Origin: Staphylococcus sp. GSSP0090
GTDB lineage: Bacteria > Bacillota > Bacilli > Staphylococcales > Staphylococcaceae
DNA length: 64,000 bases
Direction of reading: 5' to 3'
Assembly: GCF_013391405.1 (NCBI RefSeq)
Contig: NZ_JACBFD010000003.1
Span: 158,470-222,469 of the forward strand
Shown here: piece by piece, positions 1 through 8,253 of the stretch
Numbering within the stretch: position 1 is the first letter of the stretch
How the letters are laid out: every line of letters begins with the position of its first letter
The notes under the pieces: model-generated
Seen by the model: the letters and a program-made list of their open reading frames with translations, nothing else
Database searches by the model: none
Told to the model about the DNA's origin: nothing
Position numbers and translations under genes: made by a program

Positions 1-2
1 CT

Positions 3-167
3 TATTTGATTGGAACAGGTCTATTGTGGTTAATTATAAATATTGTAGGACAAGGCGATAGTGTAGCAGCACTTTATCATGTTATTAAAATATGGACAGT
101 TATATTAGGGATTGATTTGTTAATCACACTGAGCTACTTCATTTGGCCGAGACCTAAAAAGGTCTAA
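3..167 (+). CDS. C-terminal end of an unidentified integral membrane protein (partial)
   Basis: An open frame enters from the left edge and runs about 54 codons to TAA at 165-167. The visible product has two hydrophobic stretches (one starting LIGTGLLWLII, one around VILGIDLLITLSYFIW) and ends in a basic tail, PRPKKV, as expected for a membrane protein with a cytoplasmic C-terminus. Too little is present to name the family. A long terminator hairpin follows directly, so this is the last gene of its unit. Confidence 0.55.
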   Translation, partial: YLIGTGLLWLIINIVGQGDSVAALYHVIKIWTVILGIDLLITLSYFIWPRPKKV

Positions 168-194
168 AATATAATGAAGTAAGGATATAAAAAT

Positions 195-248
195 AGTGGG
201 ACAGAAATTTAATTTTCAGGAGAAAATTGGATTTCTGTTCCACTTTTT
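195..248. terminator. Long bidirectional hairpin terminator, related to a dispersed repeat
   Basis: Arms 195-217 and 222-244 pair over about 23 positions with a few mismatches, followed by a T-run. It lies between the partial membrane gene (+) and the VOC gene (-) and can serve both. The arm GTGGGACAGAAATTTAATTTTC recurs almost exactly at 47195-47218, and its complement ATTTCTGT(C)CCAC ends the repeats near 9.5 and 20.1 kb. Confidence 0.75.
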
Positions 249-270
249 AAATTTACTATAATGCAATGAT

Positions 271-930
271 TTATGATGGCTTTAAGTGCCATTGATGACG
301 TGTATCATAAGATAATTGAAATGTTTCTGTTTTGATTTCTATTGGATACGCAATAGAATGTTTCTCAGAGAATGACCAACGTCTATCTTCAGGTGTGAGT
401 AGAAGATAGCTTTCATCGGATGTATCACCTAAAAAGTTTAACGCATCAGGCTCAAAATGCGCGTGTTCAAACGTTTCAATTTTATAATCTGATAAAGCTT
501 GATAAATTGCATTTGTCTCATTACATACAAAGCCAATTTCACTGATTCTCGAAAATTCTGGATCTTCCGTGATGTTAGACACTCTTGCTATCAACTCCAC
601 GATGTTTCCAGCTGGATCGTTAAAGTATACAGCGTGTGCGACAAAAGACTCAAAATAAGTGGTATGGTGACCGTCTTCCATCAATAAAAATAATATATTT
701 TGATAATGTGCCTTCATGTCATAAAAATGATTATACGGAATATCAATTGCAAAATGATAATAAGGCTGAACAACTTCGTTAGAGTCATGGAATTGCAATT
801 GTGTTTCACCTATTTGAACTATAAAGGTATCTGAATCAATAACTTCTACAGGACATTCCAAAGTTTCCTCGTAAAATTGTAGCATTTCTTCTAATTCTGA
901 AGTACATAATGTTATACTTTCAAATTTCAT
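271..930 (-). CDS. VOC (glyoxalase/extradiol dioxygenase fold) family protein
   Basis: About 219 residues with two VOC-type modules. The first half begins MKFESITLCTSELEEMLQFY, the typical opening of a VOC beta-alpha-beta unit, and contains YFNDPAGNIVELIA, the signature metal-ligand glutamate region; the second half is weaker. Related proteins are glyoxalases, fosfomycin-type enzymes or ring-cleavage dioxygenases, and the substrate cannot be read here. The start was set at 930 because GGGGATGGG precedes that ATG, while an upstream in-frame ATG at 960 has no ribosome site. It stands alone, convergent with the upstream gene. Confidence 0.75.
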   Translation of the reverse strand: MKFESITLCTSELEEMLQFYEETLECPVEVIDSDTFIVQIGETQLQFHDSNEVVQPYYHFAIDIPYNHFYDMKAHYQNILFLLMEDGHHTTYFESFVAHAVYFNDPAGNIVELIARVSNITEDPEFSRISEIGFVCNETNAIYQALSDYKIETFEHAHFEPDALNFLGDTSDESYLLLTPEDRRWSFSEKHSIAYPIEIKTETFQLSYDTRHQWHLKPS

Positions 931-1014
931 ATGTATATCCCATCCCCACGTAGTACCCATATTTAAAAAGTATTTTAATAGTACTTTATCAAAATAATAA
1001 TAAAGAAGATAATA

Positions 1015-1770
1015 TTAAGAATTTATATGACCTAAATGTTTTGAAATATTATTTGCAGTTTCTTGTAATTGAGTAATATAAAAGTCTTTTTTATGTAACT
1101 GTGTTGTAGAAAAAGACAAACTGATAGCCCCCTGAACATCGTTACGATAATTAACAAAATGAGTTCCTACGCAATAGATACCTTTTTCATTTTCTTCTCT
1201 ATCCTCGGCATAACCTTGTTGGCGAACATCTCTTATTTCAGACATAAAATCATCGAAATTAGTAATTGTATTTTCTGTATATGACTGAATATTGGTTTCA
1301 TTCCAAATTGAAGCAATCGTTTGCTCATCGTAAGTAGATAAAATGGACTTACCTACAGCTGTACAATACATAGGAGCTCTTTGCCCAATTTTAGAAGCCA
1401 TAGTATAAACAGCATTGTTAGGGATGAATTTCTCAATGTATAGCACTTCATGACGATCTTCAATAACTAAGTGACACGTTTCAGTTACAGCAATGGCTAA
1501 TTCACTGATCAAACTTTTGGCTATATTTAAGTAATCGATATTTTGAATACTAGCATAACCTAATTGGAACAATTTATAGGTTAATTCATATTGATGTGTC
1601 AACGTATCTTGCTTTACATAGTTGTTTTCGATTAAAGATTTAACTAATCGATGGATAGTTGTTTTAGATAATTGTGTCATTTCTACAAGTTCATTTAACG
1701 AAATAGGACCGTGTTTTGAGATGATTTCTAAAAGATTTAAAGCGCGATCTAGAGATTGCACATTTGACAT
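1015..1770 (-). CDS. IclR-family transcriptional regulator
   Basis: 251 residues. The N-terminal winged helix (about 5-65) includes LNELVEMTQLSKTTIHRLVKSL; the C-terminal effector domain contains the family segments APMYCTAVGKSILS and GYAEDREENEKGIYCVG. AAGGAGG lies just upstream of the ATG. It is divergent from the gntP permease and dehydrogenase genes, and the shared 150-bp gap carries two short palindromes and a cre-like site. It therefore probably controls that transport/dehydrogenase pair in response to a sugar acid. The family assignment is firm; the ligand is inference. Confidence 0.9.
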   Translation of the reverse strand: MSNVQSLDRALNLLEIISKHGPISLNELVEMTQLSKTTIHRLVKSLIENNYVKQDTLTHQYELTYKLFQLGYASIQNIDYLNIAKSLISELAIAVTETCHLVIEDRHEVLYIEKFIPNNAVYTMASKIGQRAPMYCTAVGKSILSTYDEQTIASIWNETNIQSYTENTITNFDDFMSEIRDVRQQGYAEDREENEKGIYCVGTHFVNYRNDVQGAISLSFSTTQLHKKDFYITQLQETANNISKHLGHINS

Positions 1771-1787
1771 AATTTGCCTCCTTGAAT

Positions 1788-1801
1788 TGACAACGTTTTC
1801 A
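1788..1801. promoter_or_regulatory. cre-like site (CcpA)
   Basis: TGACAACGTTTTCA matches the consensus TGWAANCGNTNWCA at all but one defined position. It sits between the divergent iclR-type regulator and gntP genes, consistent with glucose repression of sugar-acid uptake. Confidence 0.55.
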
Positions 1802-1834
1802 TTTAAGCTATATACTAATATAGTATTTCTTTAT

Positions 1835-1868
1835 ATGGTACACCATTTCATAATATGGAACAACCATA
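1835..1868. promoter_or_regulatory. Two tandem palindromes, probable IclR-regulator operator
   Basis: ATGGT-AC-ACCAT (1835-1846) and TATGG-AACAA-CCATA (1854-1868) share the TGG...CCA core and are centred about 20-21 bp apart, roughly two helical turns. They lie 50-90 bp before gntP and next to the divergent regulator gene. The assignment to the adjacent regulator is inference from position. Confidence 0.5.
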
Positions 1869-1923
1869 ATATAAGCACGGTTGTTGTTTAGGGAATTTAA
1901 TTTTTGATAAGGGATGTGTTTGA

Positions 1924-3285
1924 GTGTTTGGGGAGTTTTGGCCATTAATTAGTGTCGTTTTGGGAGTTATCGTACTATTATTTTTAATTATTAAATGTAA
2001 GATTAATGCTTTCATATCTTTAATTGTTACATCTGTATTCACAGGTATTATATTAGGGATGCCATTAGATAAAATTGTAACAACAGTTGAAGCGGGTATG
2101 GGAAGCACTTTAGGTAGTGTCGCTATTATCTTTGGATTAGGCGCTATCTTGGGGAAATTGCTCGCTGATGGTGGTGGTGCGAATCGTATTGCAGATACAC
2201 TGATCGATAAATTTGGTGAAAAATACATAAAATGGGCAATGATTTTAGCATCATTCATCATTGGTATTGCCTTATTTTTCGAAGTTGGGCTTGTGTTATT
2301 AATTCCATTAGCATTTACAATTGCGAAGCGTTTAGGGGTATCACATATGAAAATTGGTATACCTATGGCGATTGCATTGTCTGTAACGCATGGATTTTTA
2401 CCACCGCATCCAGGACCGGTCGTGATTGCTAAAGAATTAAATGCTAACTTAGGTCAAGTATTGTTATACGGAATTATTGTTGCGATACCAACCGTTATCA
2501 TTGTGGGTGGTTTACTTGTTAAAGTATTACCTAAATTATCACCAAGTGCTTATAATAAAAAAATTGATATGTCTAATATTGTTTCAGAAGTGGCTATAGA
2601 AGAAAAATATAGACCAGGATTTGGTATTAGTGTGTTTACTGCATTGTTACCTGTCATTCTAATGTTATTTGCAACCATTATTCAAATGATCACAGGTCAT
2701 CAAGATGGTGCTACAAACCAATTTGAAAGTATTGTGTATTTTGTAGGTAACGCACCTATTGCGATGCTCATTTCGTTATTATTTGCAATGTATGCGATGG
2801 GTACGCGCAGAAATAGAACGATGAAAGATATTATGGATAGTGCTACTTCTGCAATTATTCCTATAGGTATGATGTTACTGATTTTAGGTGCGGGTGGTTC
2901 ATTTAAGGAAATTTTGATTGATGGTGGTGTTGGTAAGACGATTGAACATATGTTTGTTGGATCAAGTATTTCACCGATATTGCTAGCTTGGATTGTGTCT
3001 TCGTTACTTCGAATTGCACAAGGGTCTGCAACAGTTGCAGCAATTTCAACTACTGGCATTGTCTTACCATTATTACAAGCGACAGATGCAAATTTAGCAT
3101 TAGTGACATTAGCGATTGGTGCAGGCAGTATTATTTTTTCACATGTCAATGATACTGGATTCTGGATCTTTAAAGAATATTTTGGTTTAACCGTTAAAGA
3201 AACATTTTTAACATGGTCTGTATTAGAAACAGCGATTTCGGTGTGTGGTTTAGTATTTGTATTAATTTTAAATATGTTGATTTAA
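1924..3285 (+). CDS. GntP-family sugar-acid:proton symporter
   Basis: 453 residues, almost wholly hydrophobic with about 12-14 membrane segments. Family landmarks include the glycine-rich stretch IFGLGAILGKLLADGGGANRIAD, THGFLPPHPGPV and the C-terminal SHVNDTGFWIFKEYFG. GntP transporters carry gluconate, idonate, threonate or similar acids. Translation starts at GTG with AAGGGA about 10 nt upstream. The next gene, 20 bp on, encodes an idonate-dehydrogenase-like enzyme, so L-idonate or a related acid is a plausible substrate. An IclR regulator is divergent. Confidence 0.88.
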   Translation: MFGEFWPLISVVLGVIVLLFLIIKCKINAFISLIVTSVFTGIILGMPLDKIVTTVEAGMGSTLGSVAIIFGLGAILGKLLADGGGANRIADTLIDKFGEKYIKWAMILASFIIGIALFFEVGLVLLIPLAFTIAKRLGVSHMKIGIPMAIALSVTHGFLPPHPGPVVIAKELNANLGQVLLYGIIVAIPTVIIVGGLLVKVLPKLSPSAYNKKIDMSNIVSEVAIEEKYRPGFGISVFTALLPVILMLFATIIQMITGHQDGATNQFESIVYFVGNAPIAMLISLLFAMYAMGTRRNRTMKDIMDSATSAIIPIGMMLLILGAGGSFKEILIDGGVGKTIEHMFVGSSISPILLAWIVSSLLRIAQGSATVAAISTTGIVLPLLQATDANLALVTLAIGAGSIIFSHVNDTGFWIFKEYFGLTVKETFLTWSVLETAISVCGLVFVLILNMLI

Positions 3286-3307
3286 TAATGAGAGGAGCAT
3301 GAATACG

Positions 3308-4327
3308 ATGAAAGCCGTATTTATTAATGGAAAAGAAGATATTGTATTAAAAGATGTTGAAGAAATAACGGAACATCATCAAACTGATAAAGTGTTGATG
3401 GAAGTTAAATATGTAGGGATATGTGGATCTGATTTACATTATTTAGCAGAAGGCGCAAGTGGTCCAGCAGTCATTAGAGAACCGCTAACACCAGGTCACG
3501 AATTGAGTGGTATTCTACTTGAAGATATGACATATGAAGGGACGACATTACCAAAAGGAACAAAAGTCACCGTCCATCCAGCTACTTACGGTGATAAAAT
3601 TGAGCATTTGCTTGATTATCCTGAAGTTTGGCCAAATGGTTCCTATCTCGGTTCAGCTAGATATTTGCCACATAAGCAAGGTGGTATGACTGAAAAAATG
3701 TTAGTAGATAAAGCACAAATATTACCTCTTCCAGAAAGTGTTTCATTGAAGCTTGGCGCTCTAGCAGAACCTTTAAGTGTAGGTATGCATGGGATTAATT
3801 TAGCTGGAGGAGTCAAAGACAAAAGTGTCCTCGTTTCAGGAGCAGGTCCTATTGGATTATTAGCAGCAGGTGCAGCGTATACCTTAGGTGCCAAAAGTGT
3901 CACAATTACTGACATGTTAGCAGAACCATTAGCACGTGCCCACCATTTGGGTGATATCCAGACGTTGAACATTAAGGAAGCATCAGTGCCTGAAGATAGC
4001 TATGATGTGGTATTAGAATGCTCTGGTGCAACACCAGCAGTCACAACTGCATTCAAAGCAGTTAATATTGGTGGTACGATTATCCAAGTGGGAAATATAC
4101 AAGATAAAGAAGCGCCGATTAATTTAGGACCTATTAATATTAAACAAGCAACATATCGTGGATGTTATAGATTTAATAGTGAGATTGAAGATGCGCTTGA
4201 AGTGCTAGCTGCAAATGAAAAAATAGGCAATGTCATTACTCAAATATATGATATAGAGGATTTTAAAGAAGCTTTCGAAATTGCTGTAGATTCTAAATTA
4301 TCATCAAAAGTCATGATTAAATTATAA
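3308..4327 (+). CDS. Zinc-type dehydrogenase, L-idonate 5-dehydrogenase-like
   Basis: 339 residues from the ATG at 3308, chosen because GAGGAG ends 10 nt before it while the ATG at 3299 is too close. Medium-chain dehydrogenase: catalytic-zinc residues in GICGSDLHY and TPGHELSG, Rossmann motif SGAGPIGLLAAG, and SGATPAVTTAF. The segments GSARYLPHKQGGMTE and RGCYRFNSEIEDAL resemble E. coli IdnD. The four cysteines of the structural zinc lobe are absent from the usual place, although the loop is present. Likely oxidises an acid or polyol brought in by the GntP permease; exact substrate unknown. Confidence 0.8.
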   Translation: MKAVFINGKEDIVLKDVEEITEHHQTDKVLMEVKYVGICGSDLHYLAEGASGPAVIREPLTPGHELSGILLEDMTYEGTTLPKGTKVTVHPATYGDKIEHLLDYPEVWPNGSYLGSARYLPHKQGGMTEKMLVDKAQILPLPESVSLKLGALAEPLSVGMHGINLAGGVKDKSVLVSGAGPIGLLAAGAAYTLGAKSVTITDMLAEPLARAHHLGDIQTLNIKEASVPEDSYDVVLECSGATPAVTTAFKAVNIGGTIIQVGNIQDKEAPINLGPINIKQATYRGCYRFNSEIEDALEVLAANEKIGNVITQIYDIEDFKEAFEIAVDSKLSSKVMIKL

Positions 4328-4348
4328 CCGTATATATAAAGTAAGATA

Positions 4349-4387
4349 AAAGGACTAGGCTCATAAAAATTGAGCTTAGTCCTTTTT
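4349..4387. terminator. Bidirectional terminator
   Basis: 15-nt arms 4349-4363 and 4371-4385 (AAAGGACTAGGCTCA / TGAGCTTAGTCCTTT) with A- and T-runs on both sides. It separates the convergent dehydrogenase and lactate permease genes. Confidence 0.85.
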
Positions 4388-4408
4388 AATAATAAATATA
4401 TGAATACA

Positions 4409-5998
4409 TTAAAAGAATATTAAAGTGAAGATATAAGCACTCAAACCAACCAAGATACAATAAAGTAATGCTGGGCCGAGTGTTTTTCTAATTACACTAC
4501 CTTCTTTTCCTGGCATATTTACAACAGCACAAACAGCTACGACATTGTGTACACAAATCATGTTACCAGCTGCTGCACCAATCACTTGAGCTGCAAGAAT
4601 CGTATAAGGTTCAGCACCAATAGAATTAGCGATATTGAATTGAATTGGTGAAAAAGTTAATGTTGAAACAGTAGCACTTCCAGTAATAAAAGAGCCTAAT
4701 GCGCCTAAGAAAGGTGCTACAAATATCCAAATAGGTCCTAAGTATTTAGACATATTCTCGGCAATATATTCTGGCATACTTATTAAGTCATGCGTATTGA
4801 TACCAGAATTGATAAATACATGTACCATCGCTAGCGTTGCTACTAACGTAATACCCGTTGTTTTAATTGTATTAAGTGAGTCTATACTAGCACGCGAAAT
4901 ATCTTTGAATGGTTTTCTCTGAACTAGAATGGCAAAGAGCGCAGAGAGAATTAAAATAGTACCTGGTGAATAAAGAAATTGCCAGTCAGATGAAATACTT
5001 TCGAATCCTAAAATATTCCCCCAAGAAAAATCTAACGTTTGCGTTGTTAACTCTGTAATGATTGGTACAGTTCTTGTGAGTAACAATAATACAACAACCA
5101 TTAAATAAGGCGCCCAAGCTGTTAATAATGGCATATCATGTTCAGGCGCTGATTCTGTATAAGATTCATCCAGTCCTTCTTTCCATTCCTGTTTCGGTAA
5201 TAACCAACCTTTACTTGCCGTTATTACTGCTACAATAAGCCCTGTTAATGATCCAAGGATTGCAACGAATTCTGGACCAAATAAAAATGCGTAAGCAAAC
5301 GAAGCAGCTACATAGATAAATCCAATTAATGCTAACCATGGAATCATTTCCAAAATTGATTTTAATTTATTTTTCTTACCAAAGAAGATAACCAAAGTAG
5401 CAATTAATATAATAGGTATAAAAATCCCGCTTAGAAAATCTAATGTTGTAATACGTTCAGCTGTAGCTTGGAATATTGAACTATCTGCGTCATTTAATGT
5501 ACTTAAACCGACTAATACAGGTGTGCCTACAGCCCCAAACGAGACAGCAACACTATCAGCAATCAAAGCAGTAACAACAGCTATCATAGGTCTGAAACCA
5601 AGTGCTACCAAGAGTGGCGCAGTGACCATAGCAGGTGTACCAAATCCAGATGCACCTTCAATCAACGAACCAAATAAAAAGGCAACAATAATAACTTGAA
5701 CACGCATATCTCCTGATATTTTTTTGAATCCGTCATTAATACGTGTGACTGCACCAGTTTGTCTTAATGTATTTAATAATACAAGTGCACCAAATAAAAT
5801 ATAAAGTATAGTCAAAGTTTTATGCGTACCTTGAAGTAGTGAAGCTAAAATAACATTTCCTTGCATCCCCCAAATAAAAATCCCTAACAATGTTACGACT
5901 AAAGCACTAATAATCATTCCCTTTAATGCTGACATACGTAATAATACTAAGAATATAAAAGGAACAATGACAGCACTAAAAGCAACTAATAACATCAT
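4409..5998 (-). CDS. lctP: L-lactate permease (LctP/LldP family)
   Basis: 529 residues and about 13 membrane segments, the full length of the family. Characteristic sequences are FLFGSLIEGASGFGTPAMVTAPLLV, the GALGSFITGSATVSTLTFSPIQF loop and the C-terminal AAGNMICVHNVVAVCAVVN. The protein imports (or exports) lactate with protons. AGGAGG lies 7-8 nt before the double ATG. It is a single-gene unit, divergent from the MFS permease; no lactate dehydrogenase or quinone oxidoreductase is adjacent. Confidence 0.93.
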   Translation of the reverse strand: MMLLVAFSAVIVPFIFLVLLRMSALKGMIISALVVTLLGIFIWGMQGNVILASLLQGTHKTLTILYILFGALVLLNTLRQTGAVTRINDGFKKISGDMRVQVIIVAFLFGSLIEGASGFGTPAMVTAPLLVALGFRPMIAVVTALIADSVAVSFGAVGTPVLVGLSTLNDADSSIFQATAERITTLDFLSGIFIPIILIATLVIFFGKKNKLKSILEMIPWLALIGFIYVAASFAYAFLFGPEFVAILGSLTGLIVAVITASKGWLLPKQEWKEGLDESYTESAPEHDMPLLTAWAPYLMVVVLLLLTRTVPIITELTTQTLDFSWGNILGFESISSDWQFLYSPGTILILSALFAILVQRKPFKDISRASIDSLNTIKTTGITLVATLAMVHVFINSGINTHDLISMPEYIAENMSKYLGPIWIFVAPFLGALGSFITGSATVSTLTFSPIQFNIANSIGAEPYTILAAQVIGAAAGNMICVHNVVAVCAVVNMPGKEGSVIRKTLGPALLYCILVGLSAYIFTLIFF

Positions 5999-6015
5999 GT
6001 AAAACGCCTCCTAAG

Positions 6016-6390
6016 CAAAATAGCAATCATCTAGTCATATGATGATTAAATATTACTCATTGTAAACGCATTCCTATAAAAATTCAAACACCAATAAAGA
6101 AAGAATTATATTTAAAAAAAGATTATCTATTAGAAAAAAGATACTTTAAAACAACTTCGTTTGAACAAAAATGAAATATAACTATTATACAAATTACAAG
6201 CTTAAATGAAAGGAAACGAAAAGAAATGAAAATAAATTTGCAATAATAGAAAAGATGAAATAAGATAATAGAAATTAATGAAAGCGTTTTCTTTTTAGTC
6301 GGAAGAAATTAGCGCATATTGTTTTAAAGAAAACGCCTGAATTTGAATTGATTTAGAATGAAAATTTATAGATATAGGGGTGTTTTAAGA
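6016..6390. other. Divergent intergenic region with cre site
   Basis: About 375 bp between lctP and the MFS permease, very AT-rich. The only clear element is the cre-like TGAAAGCGTTTTCT at 6279-6292 (one mismatch). No open frame with a ribosome site is visible. Confidence 0.6.
6279..6292. promoter_or_regulatory. cre site (CcpA) before the MFS permease
   Basis: TGAAAGCGTTTTCT matches the CcpA consensus except for the last base. It lies about 100 bp before the permease start, in the expected place for catabolite repression. Confidence 0.65.
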
Positions 6391-7644
6391 ATGAATAACA
6401 AATTAGCTAAAATGGGTATGCCTCCGACGTTGTTATGGGGTTATATTGGTGTACTTATTTTTATGATGGGTGATGGGTTAGAGTTAGCATGGATTAGTCC
6501 TTATTTACATGATCATGGTCTGTCCGTACATCAAACTGCTATATTAACAACATGTTATGGTGTGACGATTGCTATTGGCTCATGGTTTTCAGGTGTACTC
6601 GTAGAAATTATTGGTCCAAGAAAAGTGATGTTATTAGGTACGCTATTATATATTATTGGACACATGATATTTGTAGGCTTAGCGGTTCCTTCCATGAATT
6701 ATGGCTTAATGATACCATCGTATGCGATTAGAGGCTTTGGTTATCCACTATTTGCTTATTCATTTTTAGTATGGGTAGCATATCGTTCTCCACAAAAACG
6801 TTTAGGTGCAGCAGTGGGTTGGTTTTGGTTTGTCTTTACAGGAGGTTTAAGCGTACTAGGTTCATTTTATTCTTCTTTGGCAATTCAAATATTTGGTCAT
6901 ATATTTACTTTGTGGACTGCGATTTTGTGGGTGGTTGTAGGCACATTTTTAGCAGTGTTTGTAAATCGAGATAAATTTGAAATTGAACATAAAGGTAATG
7001 GGTTTAAAACACATTTGAAAGAAATGGGGGCTGGTATTACCATCTTAAAACGAGAACCTCGTGTAGCTGTTGCATGTATCGTAAGAATTATTAATCAAGC
7101 TGCACAGTATGCATTTCCATTGTTTCTTCCGATATATTTATCTACTAAAGGTATTGCAACGACGACATGGTTAAATATTTGGGGTACGATTTTTATAGCC
7201 AATATTATTTTCAATCTTATATTTGGCGCATTAAGTGACAAGATAGGTTGGAAGAATACGATTTCTTATATCGGAGGCATTGGGTGTGCTGTATTTACAT
7301 TAGGTTTGTATTTTATACCTGAAATATTTACGGGCAATGTGTTCATTATAGGAACAGTAGGATTTTTATGGGGCATGTGTTTAGCAGGATTTGTTCCCAT
7401 ATCAGCACTTGTACCATCACTTGTACATGATGGTGATAAAGGACCGGCTATGGCCATATTGAATTTAGGTGCAGGTTTATGTGTATTTGCTGGACCAGGG
7501 TTAGTCGCATTATTCTACGATAGTATTGGTGTACAAGGTATGATGTATCTCATATTTGGACTTTATGTAGCGAGTGCGGTTATGACGCGCTTTTTAAAAA
7601 CACCAGAAGAACGTGGAATAGTTAATGATAAAGAAACTGTTTAA
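6391..7644 (+). CDS. MFS permease of the ribitol/arabitol (RbtT/DalT/CsbX) type
   Basis: 417 residues, 12 predicted membrane segments. The opening LLWGYIGVLIFMMGDGLELAWISPYL and the segment PSYAIRGFGYPLFAYSFLVW resemble polyol permeases such as RbtT, DalT and Bacillus CsbX. The ATG at 6391 was preferred over an upstream ATG (6358) because AGGGGTG stands 8 nt before it. No polyol dehydrogenase or kinase is adjacent, so the substrate is uncertain. A cre site lies upstream. Confidence 0.8.
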   Translation: MNNKLAKMGMPPTLLWGYIGVLIFMMGDGLELAWISPYLHDHGLSVHQTAILTTCYGVTIAIGSWFSGVLVEIIGPRKVMLLGTLLYIIGHMIFVGLAVPSMNYGLMIPSYAIRGFGYPLFAYSFLVWVAYRSPQKRLGAAVGWFWFVFTGGLSVLGSFYSSLAIQIFGHIFTLWTAILWVVVGTFLAVFVNRDKFEIEHKGNGFKTHLKEMGAGITILKREPRVAVACIVRIINQAAQYAFPLFLPIYLSTKGIATTTWLNIWGTIFIANIIFNLIFGALSDKIGWKNTISYIGGIGCAVFTLGLYFIPEIFTGNVFIIGTVGFLWGMCLAGFVPISALVPSLVHDGDKGPAMAILNLGAGLCVFAGPGLVALFYDSIGVQGMMYLIFGLYVASAVMTRFLKTPEERGIVNDKETV

Positions 7645-7680
7645 AGTTTGATAGACAAAATACTAGAAAAAATACAAAGA

Positions 7681-7722
7681 ACAAGACTGTGATAGCTATA
7701 GATGTCACAGTCTTGTTTATTT
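7681..7722 (+). terminator. Terminator of the MFS permease gene
   Basis: ACAAGACTGTGA (7681-7692) pairs with TCACAGTCTTGT (7705-7716), followed by a T-rich tract. Confidence 0.8.
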
Positions 7723-7770
7723 TTGAGCAGTCATTAAATATTGCATTATAGGATGAAATTGAAAAATTGT

Positions 7771-7811
7771 TTTGAAAAAGCCTATGAGATATAAGGGGGT
7801 ATCTCATAGGC
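7771..7811 (-). terminator. Terminator of the PSM-like peptide gene
   Basis: Perfect 12-bp stem 7780-7791 / 7800-7811 (GCCTATGAGATA / TATCTCATAGGC). Read on the minus strand it is followed by a T-run (complement of 7775-7779). It lies about 100 nt beyond the small peptide stop codon, giving a compact independent transcript. Confidence 0.75.
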
Positions 7812-7909
7812 ATAGAATGAAAATTCACGATCAACGACTGATTCGAACATTCATTTCTGATTAAAGGGTGATTATGGAATCTTTTTAAGGTGGAGTGGAA
7901 ATCAATGCT

Positions 7910-7984
7910 TTATTTTTCTTGGAAACCGCCTGAAACAAATTGTGCAACGATTTGTTTGATAACAGCTACAATATCTTTAAACAT
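7910..7984 (-). CDS. Phenol-soluble-modulin-like amphipathic peptide (24 residues)
   Basis: The minus strand encodes MFKDIVAVIKQIVAQF followed by VSGGFQEK and a stop. GGAGGTGA, a near-perfect ribosome site, stands 6-7 nt before the ATG. The peptide has the PSM-alpha pattern: 20-25 residues, no cleavable signal, and aliphatic residues spaced 3-4 apart so that a helix has one hydrophobic and one polar face. PSMs are secreted by the PmtABCD exporter as formyl-Met peptides and act as surfactants and cytolysins. It has its own terminator, and direct repeats like the AgrA site lie 75-100 bp upstream. The exact family cannot be proved without alignment; it could be another small membrane-active peptide. 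Confidence 0.75.
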   Translation of the reverse strand: MFKDIVAVIKQIVAQFVSGGFQEK

Positions 7985-8058
7985 AACAATTCACCTCCAT
8001 GAGATAAATGATTACACTCTCAATATACAATTATTTCGTTTATAAAAGTTGCGCAACG

Positions 8059-8088
8059 CATAACTTGAAATTTTAAGTGCACAACTGT
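8059..8088 (-). promoter_or_regulatory. AgrA-like direct repeats upstream of the PSM-like gene
   Basis: On the minus strand ACAGTTGTG (8088-8080) and CAAGTTATG (8067-8059) are separated by exactly 12 bp, the spacing of AgrA-binding repeats. They match the published 9-mer consensus at 8 and 7 of 9 positions by my count. A 10-bp palindrome, GTTGCGCAAC, follows immediately. Confidence 0.4.
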
Positions 8089-8253
8089 TTATTTTCAGAC
8101 ATTTTTAATGCTTAAATGACGTAAATTTCAGCGTTAACGTTTAAGCATTTTTAGGATTATTTTAAATTTAAAAAACTTAGAACAGAACTAAAGTTAAATA
8201 ATATTCATTATTTAGTATAAATATACTTGAAATATAACGTAAATAGCTTTATT

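Noticed and set aside
1848..2261. 137-codon minus-strand frame over gntP and its promoter
   Set aside because: Low-complexity shadow (I/P/N-rich) with no ribosome site; it would run through the operator region.
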